The position numbers and the translations under genes were made by a program. A stretch of 64,000 nucleotides of DNA from Cytophagales bacterium (GTDB lineage Bacteria > Bacteroidota > Bacteroidia > Cytophagales > Cyclobacteriaceae): assembly GCA_033344775.1 (NCBI GenBank), contig JAWPMT010000001.1:992001-1056000 (forward strand). The letters are read 5' to 3'. Of this stretch, positions 1 to 8,861 are shown piece after piece (the stretch's first letter is position 1; each line of letters starts with the position of its first letter). Under the pieces are notes generated by a model that saw nothing but the letters and a program-made list of their open reading frames with translations, ran no database searches and was not told the DNA's origin.

Positions 1-597
1 TCAGTTACAGTACTTCTTCAAGGCGGAAGCAGCTTCCGGCACCTTCAGGTTTTGGGCTTTGATAAAATCCTCACAAGCTTTTCGGGATTTGTTCAGTTGC
101 ACTTTCAATGCACCCCGATATAGATACGCTTCGCCGAAATCTCGATTCAATTTGATCGCAAGGCTGTAAGATTCCAATGCCTGATCGAAATATCCCAACT
201 GATGACGGCAGCGCCCTTGTAAAAAATTGCCTTGGGCCGAATTCTCATTTAATTCCAGCGCCTTGCCTACTGTTACCAACGACAGTGAGTACTTTTCCTG
301 ATTATAGTACACTTTGGCAATGCTCAAATGAGCATTCACATTGCGTTTATCCATCTTAAGCACCTCTTCGAAATCTTGCAGGGCCAATCCAAATTTACCC
401 ACTTCTTCATATGACCGTCCACGATTATATAAGGTGGCGACATCCACCTGATGTGAACTCAGGTAATCATTATATGCTGCAATGGCCTGCTGGTATTTAC
501 CATCTTCGAAAAGCTGGTCACCTTCACGCATTTCTCCGCTGGTACAAGCAGCAGCAATGAACAACACAAAAACGAGTTTCAATAATTTCATTTCCAA
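1..597 (-). CDS. TPR-repeat lipoprotein
   Basis: A 198-residue exported protein built almost entirely of tetratricopeptide repeats from about residue 25 to 190 (recurring W/Y-G-A-F/Y-P helix pairs such as NRGRSYEEVGKFGLALQDF). The N-terminus is a lipoprotein signal ending in an IAAAC lipobox with Cys18, so it is probably anchored in the inner or outer membrane facing the periplasm. TPR lipoproteins act as protein-protein scaffolds; no partner can be named. Two start codons lie close together (M1 and M3); M3 gives the more typical K-rich signal start. The stop codon lies on the first bases of the window, so the gene is complete. It is followed upstream by the DUF3108 remnant in the same direction. 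Confidence 0.85.
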   Translation of the reverse strand: MEMKLLKLVFVLFIAAACTSGEMREGDQLFEDGKYQQAIAAYNDYLSSHQVDVATLYNRGRSYEEVGKFGLALQDFEEVLKMDKRNVNAHLSIAKVYYNQEKYSLSLVTVGKALELNENSAQGNFLQGRCRHQLGYFDQALESYSLAIKLNRDFGEAYLYRGALKVQLNKSRKACEDFIKAQNLKVPEAASALKKYCN

Positions 598-676
598 ATG
601 CTCAATAAGTTTGATGAACTGTTTCTTCTGACATCATTTTTCGAGTGGGTAGAATTGGAGGGCAAATATAGCCGGA

Positions 677-1495
677 CTACTCAGAACCCATATCGTATTT
701 GATATTTTGGTAAGATATAAGTTCAACAGAAGCCTTACCAATAGACATCTTCGCCGCAATTTTTAACGGCAACTTATTTTTATCTGCAGAAAACCACACT
801 TCAAGTGCATGCTTTCCATCAAAAACCGTATTCTGAGGCATCAACGGAATCAACTTCCAAGAATTAAGACGTCCTAAACTTGTCTTTAGTTCCTCCTTAC
901 CCTCATAAACAATTTGAAAATCGTAAAAAGTATCTTCAAAGAAGGTTTTAAGCATTAAGGTATCTCCTGGAGATCGATGTTCAAAGTCCAGGTTTCGAAT
1001 GGCCATCAGGCCACTCAACAAATCATAGACAGTTCCAGTTGTATCACATTAATAGTATCGGGTTGGTCGCCTTTTTACCTTGCGATGTGGTTTTAAGCTT
1101 TCTACTGTCAGCGTACCTTGGTCAGGTTGAATGAAAACCTGTTCTTCCAACTGATACCGACCCTCTCTGATATTTCGAAAGGTATACAAAGGAGTCAGGT
1201 CATCTTCTCTAATCAGTGCACCCCATTCATCATATACTGGTGCTACCCATTTTAGCAGTCCTGTAGTAGCGCCCTTTACCGATACCCGATAACAATCTTG
1301 TCCTAGATATGACTCGGCTTGTGATGCAATCTCGAAAGTTCCCTTACCTATGGTCAGGAATCCGAAATTGATTTTGAATTGTAATGATTCACCTTTAGCA
1401 AATGCGTGCTCAAGCACTCCTTCCTTTTCACGGAACCCAAAGACAATAAGGAGCAGGAACCAAAGAAGTGGATAAACTCGAACACGCACTATCAA
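677..1495 (-). pseudogene. DUF3108 family exported protein interrupted by an in-frame TAA
   Basis: Two adjacent open frames (1049-1495 and 677-1021) are in the same reading frame and together make one DUF3108 protein of about 272 residues, the usual family size. The first part has a signal-like segment (YPLLWFLLLIVFGF) and the conserved GESLQFKINFGFLTIGKG start of the domain. The second part carries the family's C-terminal half (VWFSADKNKLPLKIAAKM). They are separated only by a TAA at 1051-1049 followed by nine readable codons (CDTTGTVYD), so a single base change, not a frameshift, splits the gene. The start is probably the TTG at 1495 or the GTG two codons later. It follows dapD in the same direction after 24 bases. 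Either a true nonsense mutation or an assembly error. Confidence 0.75.
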
Positions 1496-1519
1496 TCCGT
1501 TAGATAAGTTTTATCTTAA

Positions 1520-2332
1520 TTATACCGCTACATCGTTTTCACGAAGTGCCGTATTTAAAGAAGTTTTCTTATCCGTACTTTCCTTACGTTTCCCAATAAT
1601 CAACGCACAAGGAACTTGATATTCACCTGCAGGAAATTTCTTAGGGATGGTTCCAGGAATTACTACTGAGCGCTCAGGGACATAACCTTTGTATTCAACG
1701 GGCTCGTCACCAGTTACATCAATGATTTTCGAACTACCCGTTAATACAACGTTAGCTCCAAGAACCGCTTCTTTACCAACTCTTACTCCTTCAACTACTA
1801 TGCAACGAGAACCAATAAATGCATTATCTTCAATAATTACTGGCGCGGCTTGAATTGGCTCTAAGACACCACCAATACCCACACCACCACTGAGGTGTAC
1901 GTTATTTCCTATTTGCGCACAACTACCAACTGTAGCCCAGGTGTCAACCATGGTACCTCCTCCTACGTAAGCTCCTATATTCACATACGATGGCATAAGT
2001 ACTGTATTTGGACTGACGTAAGAACCATACCGTGCTATGGCATGAGGAACAACCCGTACACCAAGTTGATCATAGTTAGACTTCAATTTTATTTTGTCAT
2101 GAAACTGAAACGGACCCACTTCGATCAGTTCCATTTTCATCAATGGGAAGTAAAGAATCACTGCTTTCTTCAACCACTCATTTACCTTCCAACCGTCATC
2201 TGTGGGTTCAGCAATTCTAAGCTTCCCAAGATCAAGCTGCTCTACAATGCTTGTGATCGCATTACTGTATTCAGGGTCGTTGATCAAAGACCTGTCATCC
2301 CAGGCCTTTTCTATCAGAGATTGTAACTCCAT
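1520..2332 (-). CDS. dapD: 2,3,4,5-tetrahydropyridine-2,6-dicarboxylate N-succinyltransferase
   Basis: Cytoplasmic enzyme of the succinylase branch of lysine and meso-diaminopimelate synthesis; it transfers succinyl from succinyl-CoA to tetrahydrodipicolinate. The 270-residue length is normal for DapD. The N-terminal helical domain (residues 1-100) is followed by the left-handed beta-helix of hexapeptide repeats (about 105-225) with the family signatures GTMVDTWATVGSCAQIG and HLSGGVGIGGVLEP. The C-terminal strand reads CALIIGKR, also typical. The ATG at 2332 is the natural start. The gene stands alone from other dap genes, with the broken DUF3108 gene just downstream and a 1.2-kb gene-free region upstream. 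Confidence 0.97.
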   Translation of the reverse strand: MELQSLIEKAWDDRSLINDPEYSNAITSIVEQLDLGKLRIAEPTDDGWKVNEWLKKAVILYFPLMKMELIEVGPFQFHDKIKLKSNYDQLGVRVVPHAIARYGSYVSPNTVLMPSYVNIGAYVGGGTMVDTWATVGSCAQIGNNVHLSGGVGIGGVLEPIQAAPVIIEDNAFIGSRCIVVEGVRVGKEAVLGANVVLTGSSKIIDVTGDEPVEYKGYVPERSVVIPGTIPKKFPAGEYQVPCALIIGKRKESTDKKTSLNTALRENDVAV

Positions 2333-3485
2333 GTTCTTGTAGATATTTACTATTTAAATTTTAGACAACTTAATGTTCCGTTATACATGGAACGCATATT
2401 GAAAGTGTAGACATGAATTATATTCACAAATAACTAAAGCGCAATCCATTCGTCAAGACATCAGCTATTACAGATACAATTTTCGTGACTGAATATTTAG
2501 ATCAAAATCATGCACAGTCCAGCAAATCCATTATCTAGTATTAGATGTAATTAAACTTAGACTAAAGCAAATATTCAAGAAGTAATCTATGATACCATTA
2601 ACGTCTGGATTCCTTCTCTATCGATGATCTACTTTTCAATAGTGCTGCAATATTCAATAAGGTTTAATTGTTCACCAAACGGATAAACGACAAATGGTCT
2701 AAATCTCATTTAGTTCCCAAAGAACATTTTATTATACCAGTATTTGCTATAAATGATATTGACTAAGTACTTGCAGTACATACCAAGTCAAATTGACCTT
2801 ACTCCCTTTCGAAAATAATCGAATAATACCCCCTTCAAACTGATAGTTATTATCCCAAGAAATTGAGTCAACTTCCTCCCTCTTCTCTGGCCCAATCTTT
2901 AGTGAAAAATGAACCCAGCCTTTACTATTATAAAGTGAATAACACGTATAGTTTACCTTTCAATATGAGTATTGTTACGTTAAATTCTATTTAACATATA
3001 ATGATTTTTTTACACACAATGTATTTAAAGAATTTTTTTACATACTACACTTTCACTATTTCCAATCCATCTTTAAATCTATTATTGCATTTATCGAAGA
3101 AAAGCAAGCACAACGTCCTGGAAGCATATAAAGTCAATTCCGTAAATGACTCATGATCGCACCTTGATTTATATACAATCCTACGGTACCCATAAATTCA
3201 ATAGTTATGGTTCTTCAAAGCTCGATGGAAAAGATCCATTTCAATAAGTCGAAAGAGGCATGATACTATGACCAATATGAATCCAATCGATCAACTGACT
3301 CTAGTTGTATACTGGGAATCGATCTAAAGGAAACTTAACAACGCTGAATAATGATCAAATAACCCGTAAGGAGACGGTAGAGTTTGAATGAATAACTTCT
3401 ATAATTACGTATACAATTAATATTCAACTAAAATATTGTTCAACAGAGTTAAATGTCTTGAAAGACAGTTCTTTATAGTTCAATT
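2333..3485. other. AT-rich gene-free stretch of about 1.15 kb
   Basis: No open frame with a plausible protein is present on either strand and no tRNA, terminator or recognisable structured RNA was found. The base composition is visibly more AT-rich than the neighbouring genes. It may be decayed coding sequence or simple spacer between dapD (leftward) and the metal-uptake operon (rightward). Confidence 0.6.
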
Positions 3486-3490
3486 AAAAT

Positions 3491-3539
3491 ACCAATCTAA
3501 ATATATTTTTAGATTGGTCTAAATTCTTATTTAGATTTG
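3491..3539 (+). promoter_or_regulatory. Tandem palindromic operator and promoter of the metal-uptake operon
   Basis: Two copies of TCTAAA-N6-TTTAGA follow one another with a 22-base period: TCTAAA at 3496 and 3518, TTTAGA at 3508 and 3530. The first copy lies in a perfect 11-base inverted repeat (ACCAATCTAAA at 3491 and TTTAGATTGGT at 3508). The middle reads TTTAGATTGGTCTAAA, which has the TTTAG-N6-CTAAA shape of sites bound by MntR/DtxR-family regulators. The last half-site overlaps TAGATTTG (3532-3539), a match to the Bacteroidota -7 element TAnnTTTG. Binding would block transcription of the operon, including the repressor gene itself. Confidence 0.7.
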
Positions 3540-3544
3540 CATTA

Positions 3545-4213
3545 ATGCAACAAATGCTAAGTTTCACAGAAGAAAATTATTTAAAGGCTATTTTCCATCT
3601 TGCAGAAGAACATGAAGATGCTGTTTCCACCAATGGATTGGCAGAGAGTCTGAACACTAAGCCAGCAACCGTCAGCGACATGATCAAAAAGCTGGCTCGA
3701 AAGGAATTTGTTGACTACAAGAAATATCAGGGCGTCAACCTTACCTCTTCCGGCCGAACTGCGGCTCTGAAAGTGATCCGCAAGCACCGGCTATGGGAAG
3801 TGTTCCTTGTAGATAAATTGCACTTTAACTGGGATGAGGTTCACGAGATCGCTGAGCAATTGGAACATGTAAACTCTCCTATCCTGGTAGAAAGACTTAA
3901 TGAATTTTTAGGCAATCCGAAGGTTGATCCTCATGGAGATCCGATTCCAGATGTCAATGGAGATTTCCAAACCGGCCCTAAGATCTTACTATCAGAAATG
4001 GACACCAATGAGTCAGGTGTTATTATAGGTGTAAGCGATGGTGAACCTAAGCTCCTTCAGTATCTGGACAAGGTGAAGATACGGCTTGGATTGAAAATAA
4101 TGGTCTTAGATAAAATAGAATTCGATGGTAGTATCCAAATCCAATACGGAGAAGCGTCTCCCCTCTTCCTCTCTGCTACCATCGCCAAACATTTAACAAT
4201 AAGAAAACTGTGA
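3545..4213 (+). CDS. DtxR/MntR-family metal-dependent transcriptional repressor
   Basis: A 222-residue regulator: winged helix (residues 5-70, recognition helix PATVSDMIKKLARKEF), dimerisation and metal-binding domain (75-145) and a C-terminal FeoA/SH3-like domain (150-220). The metal ligands known from MntR are visible as His81 in KHRLWE and as Glu104, Glu107 and His108 in AEQLEH; the DPHGDPIP turn closes the domain. Metal-loaded repressor should bind the palindromes just upstream and shut down the uptake operon. The predicted -7 element ends five bases before the ATG, so the message may be leaderless or start at the second ATG (3554). Its stop overlaps the next gene's GTG. Mn2+ is the likeliest co-repressor, but Fe2+ cannot be excluded. 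Confidence 0.9.
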   Translation: MQQMLSFTEENYLKAIFHLAEEHEDAVSTNGLAESLNTKPATVSDMIKKLARKEFVDYKKYQGVNLTSSGRTAALKVIRKHRLWEVFLVDKLHFNWDEVHEIAEQLEHVNSPILVERLNEFLGNPKVDPHGDPIPDVNGDFQTGPKILLSEMDTNESGVIIGVSDGEPKLLQYLDKVKIRLGLKIMVLDKIEFDGSIQIQYGEASPLFLSATIAKHLTIRKL

Positions 4214-5124
4214 GTAAAACTTTTCTATACCTACTCCTCATTTCAGGAATTTTACTGGGATGTCAACCGGAACAAAAACCAACTGATGGCCGGCTCAATA
4301 TTGTCACAACCACAGGAATGTTACACGACGCAGTGAGCAATATTGTAGGTGACCAGATAGCAGTCTCCTCCATCATGGGTCCTGGAGTTGACCCCCATTT
4401 GTACAAGGCCACACAAGGTGATCTCAGCAAACTGAACCAAGCTGATTTGATCATCTACAATGGTCTTTATCTGGAAGGAAAAATGGGAGAAATTCTGGTG
4501 AAACTCGGCAGGAGAAAACCCGTTTTGGCAGCGGGTGAAAAGCTAGCAGATTCGGAACTAATCTCTACTACAGAATTCGGAAGTTCTTACGATCCGCATG
4601 TCTGGTTTGACGTGAGCCTCTGGAGCAAAGTGATAGGAATAATCTCGGAAGAAATACAACGTTTTGATCCTGAAAACGCGACCCTTTATCAACAAAACAC
4701 GAAGGCATATTTGACGACTTTAAAGGCACTTCACGATGAAGTAATTAAACAGATCAATTCCATCCCAAAAGACCAACGCGTACTCATCACTGCACACGAT
4801 GCCTTCGGATATTTTGGGCGAGCTTACGACATTGAAGTTCGGGGATTGCAGGGTCTTTCCACTGCCACAGATTTTGGATTGCGAGACATTGCGGAGATCA
4901 CAGATCTGATCATTGAAAGAGACATCAAAGCCATCTTCGTTGAGACGAGTGTTTCAGACAAAGCCATCAAAGCCGTGCTTAGTGGCGCCGTGGAAAAAGG
5001 ACAAGAGGTAGTCATTGGCGGCTACTTATTTTCTGATGCAATGGGTGAATTTGGAACAGAAGAAGGAACCTATTTAGGGATGGTGAAAAAGAATGTAAGT
5101 GTGATCGTAGCAGGGCTAAAATAG
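4210..5124 (+). CDS. Metal ABC transporter substrate-binding lipoprotein (cluster A-I, ZnuA/MntA-like)
   Basis: Periplasmic-side metal-binding lipoprotein of 304 residues that delivers a divalent metal to the permease. The signal ends in an ILLGC lipobox (Cys18). The expected ligand positions are seen in GVDPHLY, YDPHVWFD, ITAHDAFGYF and the acidic FSDAMG near the C-terminus. The His-rich loop typical of dedicated zinc binders (ZnuA) is absent, which favours Mn or Fe. GTG start overlapping the stop of the repressor gene by four bases, so translation is probably coupled. Second gene of a five-gene operon. Confidence 0.9.
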   Translation: MSKTFLYLLLISGILLGCQPEQKPTDGRLNIVTTTGMLHDAVSNIVGDQIAVSSIMGPGVDPHLYKATQGDLSKLNQADLIIYNGLYLEGKMGEILVKLGRRKPVLAAGEKLADSELISTTEFGSSYDPHVWFDVSLWSKVIGIISEEIQRFDPENATLYQQNTKAYLTTLKALHDEVIKQINSIPKDQRVLITAHDAFGYFGRAYDIEVRGLQGLSTATDFGLRDIAEITDLIIERDIKAIFVETSVSDKAIKAVLSGAVEKGQEVVIGGYLFSDAMGEFGTEEGTYLGMVKKNVSVIVAGLK

Positions 5125-5133
5125 ACAGCACAA

Positions 5134-5928
5134 ATGACAGAAAATCAGAATAAAATATCAGCCCTCGAAATCCATGATCTCACGGTAAGCTATGACAAAA
5201 AACCGGTGTTGTGGGGAGTCGATCTGGAAGTTCCTAAAGGAGCCATCGCCGGGATTATCGGTCCGAATGGCGCTGGCAAATCAACGCTGATCAAGTCAGT
5301 GATGGGGCTCCTCCCCTTGAGTTCTGGTTACGTCAAACTTTTTGATCAGGACCTTGATGATGTTCGCCAACGCGTTAGCTACGTCCCACAAAGAGAGACC
5401 GTCGATTGGGACTTCCCTGCTTCAGTGATGGACGTGGTATTGATGGGTCGATATGGCAACCTGGGATTATTCAAACGACCCAGAAAAGCTGACCGGGAAG
5501 CAGCAGCCTATTCACTGGAACAGGTAGGCATGGAACCTTTTAAGGACCGTCAAATATCCCAGCTTTCAGGAGGGCAACAACAACGTGTTTTCCTGGCTCG
5601 GGCACTGACGCAGCAAGCCGATATTTATTTCATGGACGAGCCTTTCGCCGGAGTGGACGCTGCTACAGAAAAGGCCATTATTCAAATCTTAAAGAAGCTC
5701 GCGTCAGATGGTAAAACCGTCATTGTAGTACATCACGACCTACAGTCTGTCTCCACTTATTTTGATTGGTTGATCATGCTCAATCTACGTCTGGTGGCTT
5801 CGGGCCCTACCCAAGAAGTATTCCAGCCTGAGCTGTTGGAAGAGACTTATGGTGGTAAACTCACGCTACTTACAGAAGTGGGAGAATTGTTAAGAAAAGG
5901 CCAATATCCCAGTCGGGATCTGTTATAG
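5134..5928 (+). CDS. Metal ABC transporter ATP-binding protein
   Basis: The 264-residue ATPase of the metal importer. Walker A is GPNGAGKST (about residue 42), the signature is LSGGQQQR (about 144), Walker B is IYFMDEP, and the H-loop is VHHD. Length and the YVPQRETVDWDFP region are typical of the Mn/Zn/Fe chelate (ZnuC/MntB) class. It starts nine bases after the lipoprotein gene and is followed after seven bases by the first permease gene. Confidence 0.95.
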   Translation: MTENQNKISALEIHDLTVSYDKKPVLWGVDLEVPKGAIAGIIGPNGAGKSTLIKSVMGLLPLSSGYVKLFDQDLDDVRQRVSYVPQRETVDWDFPASVMDVVLMGRYGNLGLFKRPRKADREAAAYSLEQVGMEPFKDRQISQLSGGQQQRVFLARALTQQADIYFMDEPFAGVDAATEKAIIQILKKLASDGKTVIVVHHDLQSVSTYFDWLIMLNLRLVASGPTQEVFQPELLEETYGGKLTLLTEVGELLRKGQYPSRDLL

Positions 5929-5935
5929 ACAAGCC

Positions 5936-7228
5936 ATGAAAGAGATCATCATCGATTTTTTCACCTTCTCGCATCCCAATATCAAATATGTGGTCTTCGG
6001 AACGATGTTGCTTTCCGTCTCGTCTTCAATAGTGGGTTGCTTCACATTTCTCAAAAAGAAAGCATTGGTCGGCGATGTGGTTTCTCATGCCGTCTTACCG
6101 GGCATTTGTCTCTCATTTCTGGTGGCTGGCTATAAAAACCCGCTCCTGATCATTATTGGTGCTTTTATCAGTGGCTGGATATCGATTGTCACCATGGATT
6201 ACATCGTCAGAAACTCTAAAATCAAGGAAGATACAGCTACAGGGCTCTCTCTATCCGTCTTTTTCGGTGTTGGAATTCTACTCCTCACCTACATCCAACA
6301 TTCCGGGAATGCGAACCAAACCGGCCTGGATGCTTTCTTATTCGGTAAAGCTGCTGCACTTGTTGGAGCGGATCTCTACGCCTTTGGCACCATCGCTATC
6401 ATCATTTTAGTAGTTGTGGCTTTATTCTACAAAGAATTTAAACTTCTGGCCTTTGATATACCGTTTGCGAAAGCCATTGGTATGCCTACACGAACAATAG
6501 AATTGCTACTTACTTCTATTACTGTGATGGCGGTTGTGACTGGAATACAAGCCGTGGGTGTGGTTTTAATGGCTGCCATGCTGATCACACCAGCCGCAGC
6601 AGCCAAATTCTGGACCAACCGGTTGAGCAAAATGTTGATCCTGGCCGCTATTTTCAGTGCTTTTTCCGGATTTACCGGCGCTTTCATTTCTTATCTGAAG
6701 CCATCGCTTCCGACTGGTCCATGGATGGTCATGGTACTGTCCATGATAGCCATACTCTCATTTTTCTTCGCACCGGAAAGAGGTATCGCAATCAAAGCCA
6801 TTCGGCAAAGGCGGATCAAGCGACAGTTCCTGGAAGAGAACTTATTAAAGACCTTCTATGCTTTGAAAGAGAAAGAAGGTGATTTCCACGCTCCCATTTC
6901 TCCTGACGAAATCCTTGAGAAACGTACTTTTTCTCTGGCACAGCTCAATCAAGGCTTAAAAAGGCTGAAAAGGCATGGTTTTTTGAGGCCCGATGAGGCT
7001 AACTGGCGACTGACTAAGGATGGCTTAAGAAAAGGAAAACGAATCCAGCGATTGCACCGTCTTTGGGAACTATACCTTACAGAATACCTGCGCATTGCTC
7101 CGGATCATGTTCATGAAGATGCAGAGTCTATCGAACATATCATCACGCCAGAATTGGAAATCAAACTGGAAAACCTGTTGAAAAACCCTTCAAGGGATCC
7201 GCATGACTCTATTATCCCCGCAAAATGA
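5936..7228 (+). CDS. Metal ABC transporter permease fused to a C-terminal DtxR-like metal-sensing domain
   Basis: Residues 1 to about 275 are a cluster-A permease (ABC-3 family) with 8-9 membrane helices and the hallmark GDVVSHAVLPGI near residue 45. Residues about 290-430 are a soluble tail resembling an iron-dependent repressor: a winged-helix-like stretch (LAQLNQGLKRLKRHGFLRP) and then a dimerisation domain that parallels the operon's own repressor. Compare LHRLWE with KHRLWE, AESIEH with AEQLEH, and DPHDSIIP with DPHGDPIP. The metal ligands His374, Glu397, Glu400 and His401 are retained; the N-terminal ligand pair and the SH3-like domain are missing. The tail may gate the transporter by sensing cytoplasmic metal. 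Such fusions recur in Bacteroidota, but their role is not established to my knowledge. Confidence 0.9.
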   Translation: MKEIIIDFFTFSHPNIKYVVFGTMLLSVSSSIVGCFTFLKKKALVGDVVSHAVLPGICLSFLVAGYKNPLLIIIGAFISGWISIVTMDYIVRNSKIKEDTATGLSLSVFFGVGILLLTYIQHSGNANQTGLDAFLFGKAAALVGADLYAFGTIAIIILVVVALFYKEFKLLAFDIPFAKAIGMPTRTIELLLTSITVMAVVTGIQAVGVVLMAAMLITPAAAAKFWTNRLSKMLILAAIFSAFSGFTGAFISYLKPSLPTGPWMVMVLSMIAILSFFFAPERGIAIKAIRQRRIKRQFLEENLLKTFYALKEKEGDFHAPISPDEILEKRTFSLAQLNQGLKRLKRHGFLRPDEANWRLTKDGLRKGKRIQRLHRLWELYLTEYLRIAPDHVHEDAESIEHIITPELEIKLENLLKNPSRDPHDSIIPAK

Positions 7229-7264
7229 CTTCAAAATGAATCTTAATCCACAAAATATGGCCCT

Positions 7265-8125
7265 ATGGATGCACTGATCATCATCGCTACTGGTTGTTTG
7301 GTTGCCATCAGCTGTGGCATTTTGGGCAGCTTTTTGGTATTGCGAAAAATGGCGATGGTCAGCGATGCCATCTCTCACGCCGTATTACCGGGCATTGTCA
7401 TTGCATTTCTACTTGGCAGCGACATGGACAGCCTGGGCATGGTGCTAGGTGCCGGACTGATCGGCATATTGACTACCTTCCTGATCGAATTTTTCCACCA
7501 AAAAGGGAAACTTCAGACAGATGCGAGCATTGGTGTAACTTTTACCTGGCTGTTTGCTCTTGGAGTAATACTCATCTCTTACTATGCCGGAGATGCACAT
7601 ATAGATGAAGATTGTGTGCTTTATGGAGAGATCGCCTATACGCCACTGGACCTGATTTATTTAGAAAATGGAACAATCCTGGGACCCAAAGCGCTGATTG
7701 TACTCAGTGTGATCCTACTCTTGATTCTAGCTTTTGTGGTCCTGGCCTGGAAAGAATTTTTCATCACTTCTTTTGATCCCGCGTTTTCAATTTCCGTGGG
7801 CATCTCCAGTACTATATGGCATTACGTATTGATGAGCCTGGTGTCATTGACTACCGTTGCCTCCTTTGAATCTGTGGGGGCCATTCTTGTTGTGGCATTT
7901 CTGATCACTCCAGCGGCTACTGCCTATCTGATTACGACAAACCTGATGAAAATGATCTACTACAGTTGCTTCTTCGGAACGCTTTCGGCGATTTTCGGCT
8001 ATTATTTGGCTTATGCCATCGATGGGTCCATAGCAGGGGCCATGGCCACGGTTGCGGGAATCATGTTCTTTATCGTTTTCCTGGTCCAGCAATTTCAGAA
8101 AAAACGTATTAGAGCTACAGTTTAA
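7265..8125 (+). CDS. Metal ABC transporter permease (second subunit)
   Basis: A 286-residue ABC-3 family permease with about eight membrane helices and the conserved MVSDAISHAVLPGI motif near residue 35. It lacks the DtxR-like tail of the preceding permease; the two probably form a heterodimer with the ATPase. It follows the fused permease after 36 bases and is the last gene of the operon, since an 82-base gap and an unrelated gene follow. Confidence 0.93.
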   Translation: MDALIIIATGCLVAISCGILGSFLVLRKMAMVSDAISHAVLPGIVIAFLLGSDMDSLGMVLGAGLIGILTTFLIEFFHQKGKLQTDASIGVTFTWLFALGVILISYYAGDAHIDEDCVLYGEIAYTPLDLIYLENGTILGPKALIVLSVILLLILAFVVLAWKEFFITSFDPAFSISVGISSTIWHYVLMSLVSLTTVASFESVGAILVVAFLITPAATAYLITTNLMKMIYYSCFFGTLSAIFGYYLAYAIDGSIAGAMATVAGIMFFIVFLVQQFQKKRIRATV

Positions 8126-8207
8126 ACCCCTTTTTCATGCTTAATGTGATTTTTGGTATCATTACCTCGCAGATTATTGCATTTCTTAAACACCAATTCC
8201 CGATACT

Positions 8208-8861
8208 GTGAAGAACATCAACTGGATCGACCACCTACTCAACTTTGTCTCTGTGATTCTGGGAGTTTCCATGGCCTTTTATGCCAGTAACTGGTCCGAT
8301 GACAGAAAAAACAAAGATGAATCCATCCGAATTGTCGAATCACTCATTTCAGAAATTGAACAGGACCTCCGTGTTTACGAAAATCATCAGTTAACACGCA
8401 ATCGCAAGCAATCGGAAAATTTAAACCGGGCAATTGGGAAGATCCAGAAAAGTGATCTGGACAGCCTTCCACATCTCATTCAGCGAGGCATCGGCTACAC
8501 CAATTATTACCCACGCAAAGCCACCTTTAATTCCATAACTTCTTCTGGAAAGTTTGGGTTAATTGAAGATTACGATCTGCAGATTCAAATATCATCTTAC
8601 TATGAGGCTACGGCAGTGGAAGCCAGGTACAGAGGGGAAACCCAGGTCGATTTTTATAAAGAACACTTTATGCCCATGATCATCGAAAGCACGGACCTAC
8701 TCAATCCGAAGATAGAAGATATCGACCTTAAAAAGCTAACTAACATGCTCCTCCTCTACCAAAACATGATCAATGCCAAAGTATCCAAGTATGAGGAAGT
8801 GGTAGAAAAAGGCAAAGCTTTGTCAGACAGCCTGGCTGCGTACAAAGACCAACTTCTATGA
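8208..8861 (+). CDS. DUF6090-like membrane protein
   Basis: A 217-residue protein with one N-terminal membrane helix (HLLNFVSVILGVSMAFYASNW) and a long charged helical remainder. The layout and the SNWSDDRKNK motif after the helix match the DUF6090 family, common in Bacteroidota and of unknown function. GTG start at 8208. Its last base pairs overlap the start of mnmE (ATGA overlap), so the two are probably co-transcribed, though nothing links them functionally. Confidence 0.7.
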   Translation: MKNINWIDHLLNFVSVILGVSMAFYASNWSDDRKNKDESIRIVESLISEIEQDLRVYENHQLTRNRKQSENLNRAIGKIQKSDLDSLPHLIQRGIGYTNYYPRKATFNSITSSGKFGLIEDYDLQIQISSYYEATAVEARYRGETQVDFYKEHFMPMIIESTDLLNPKIEDIDLKKLTNMLLLYQNMINAKVSKYEEVVEKGKALSDSLAAYKDQLL

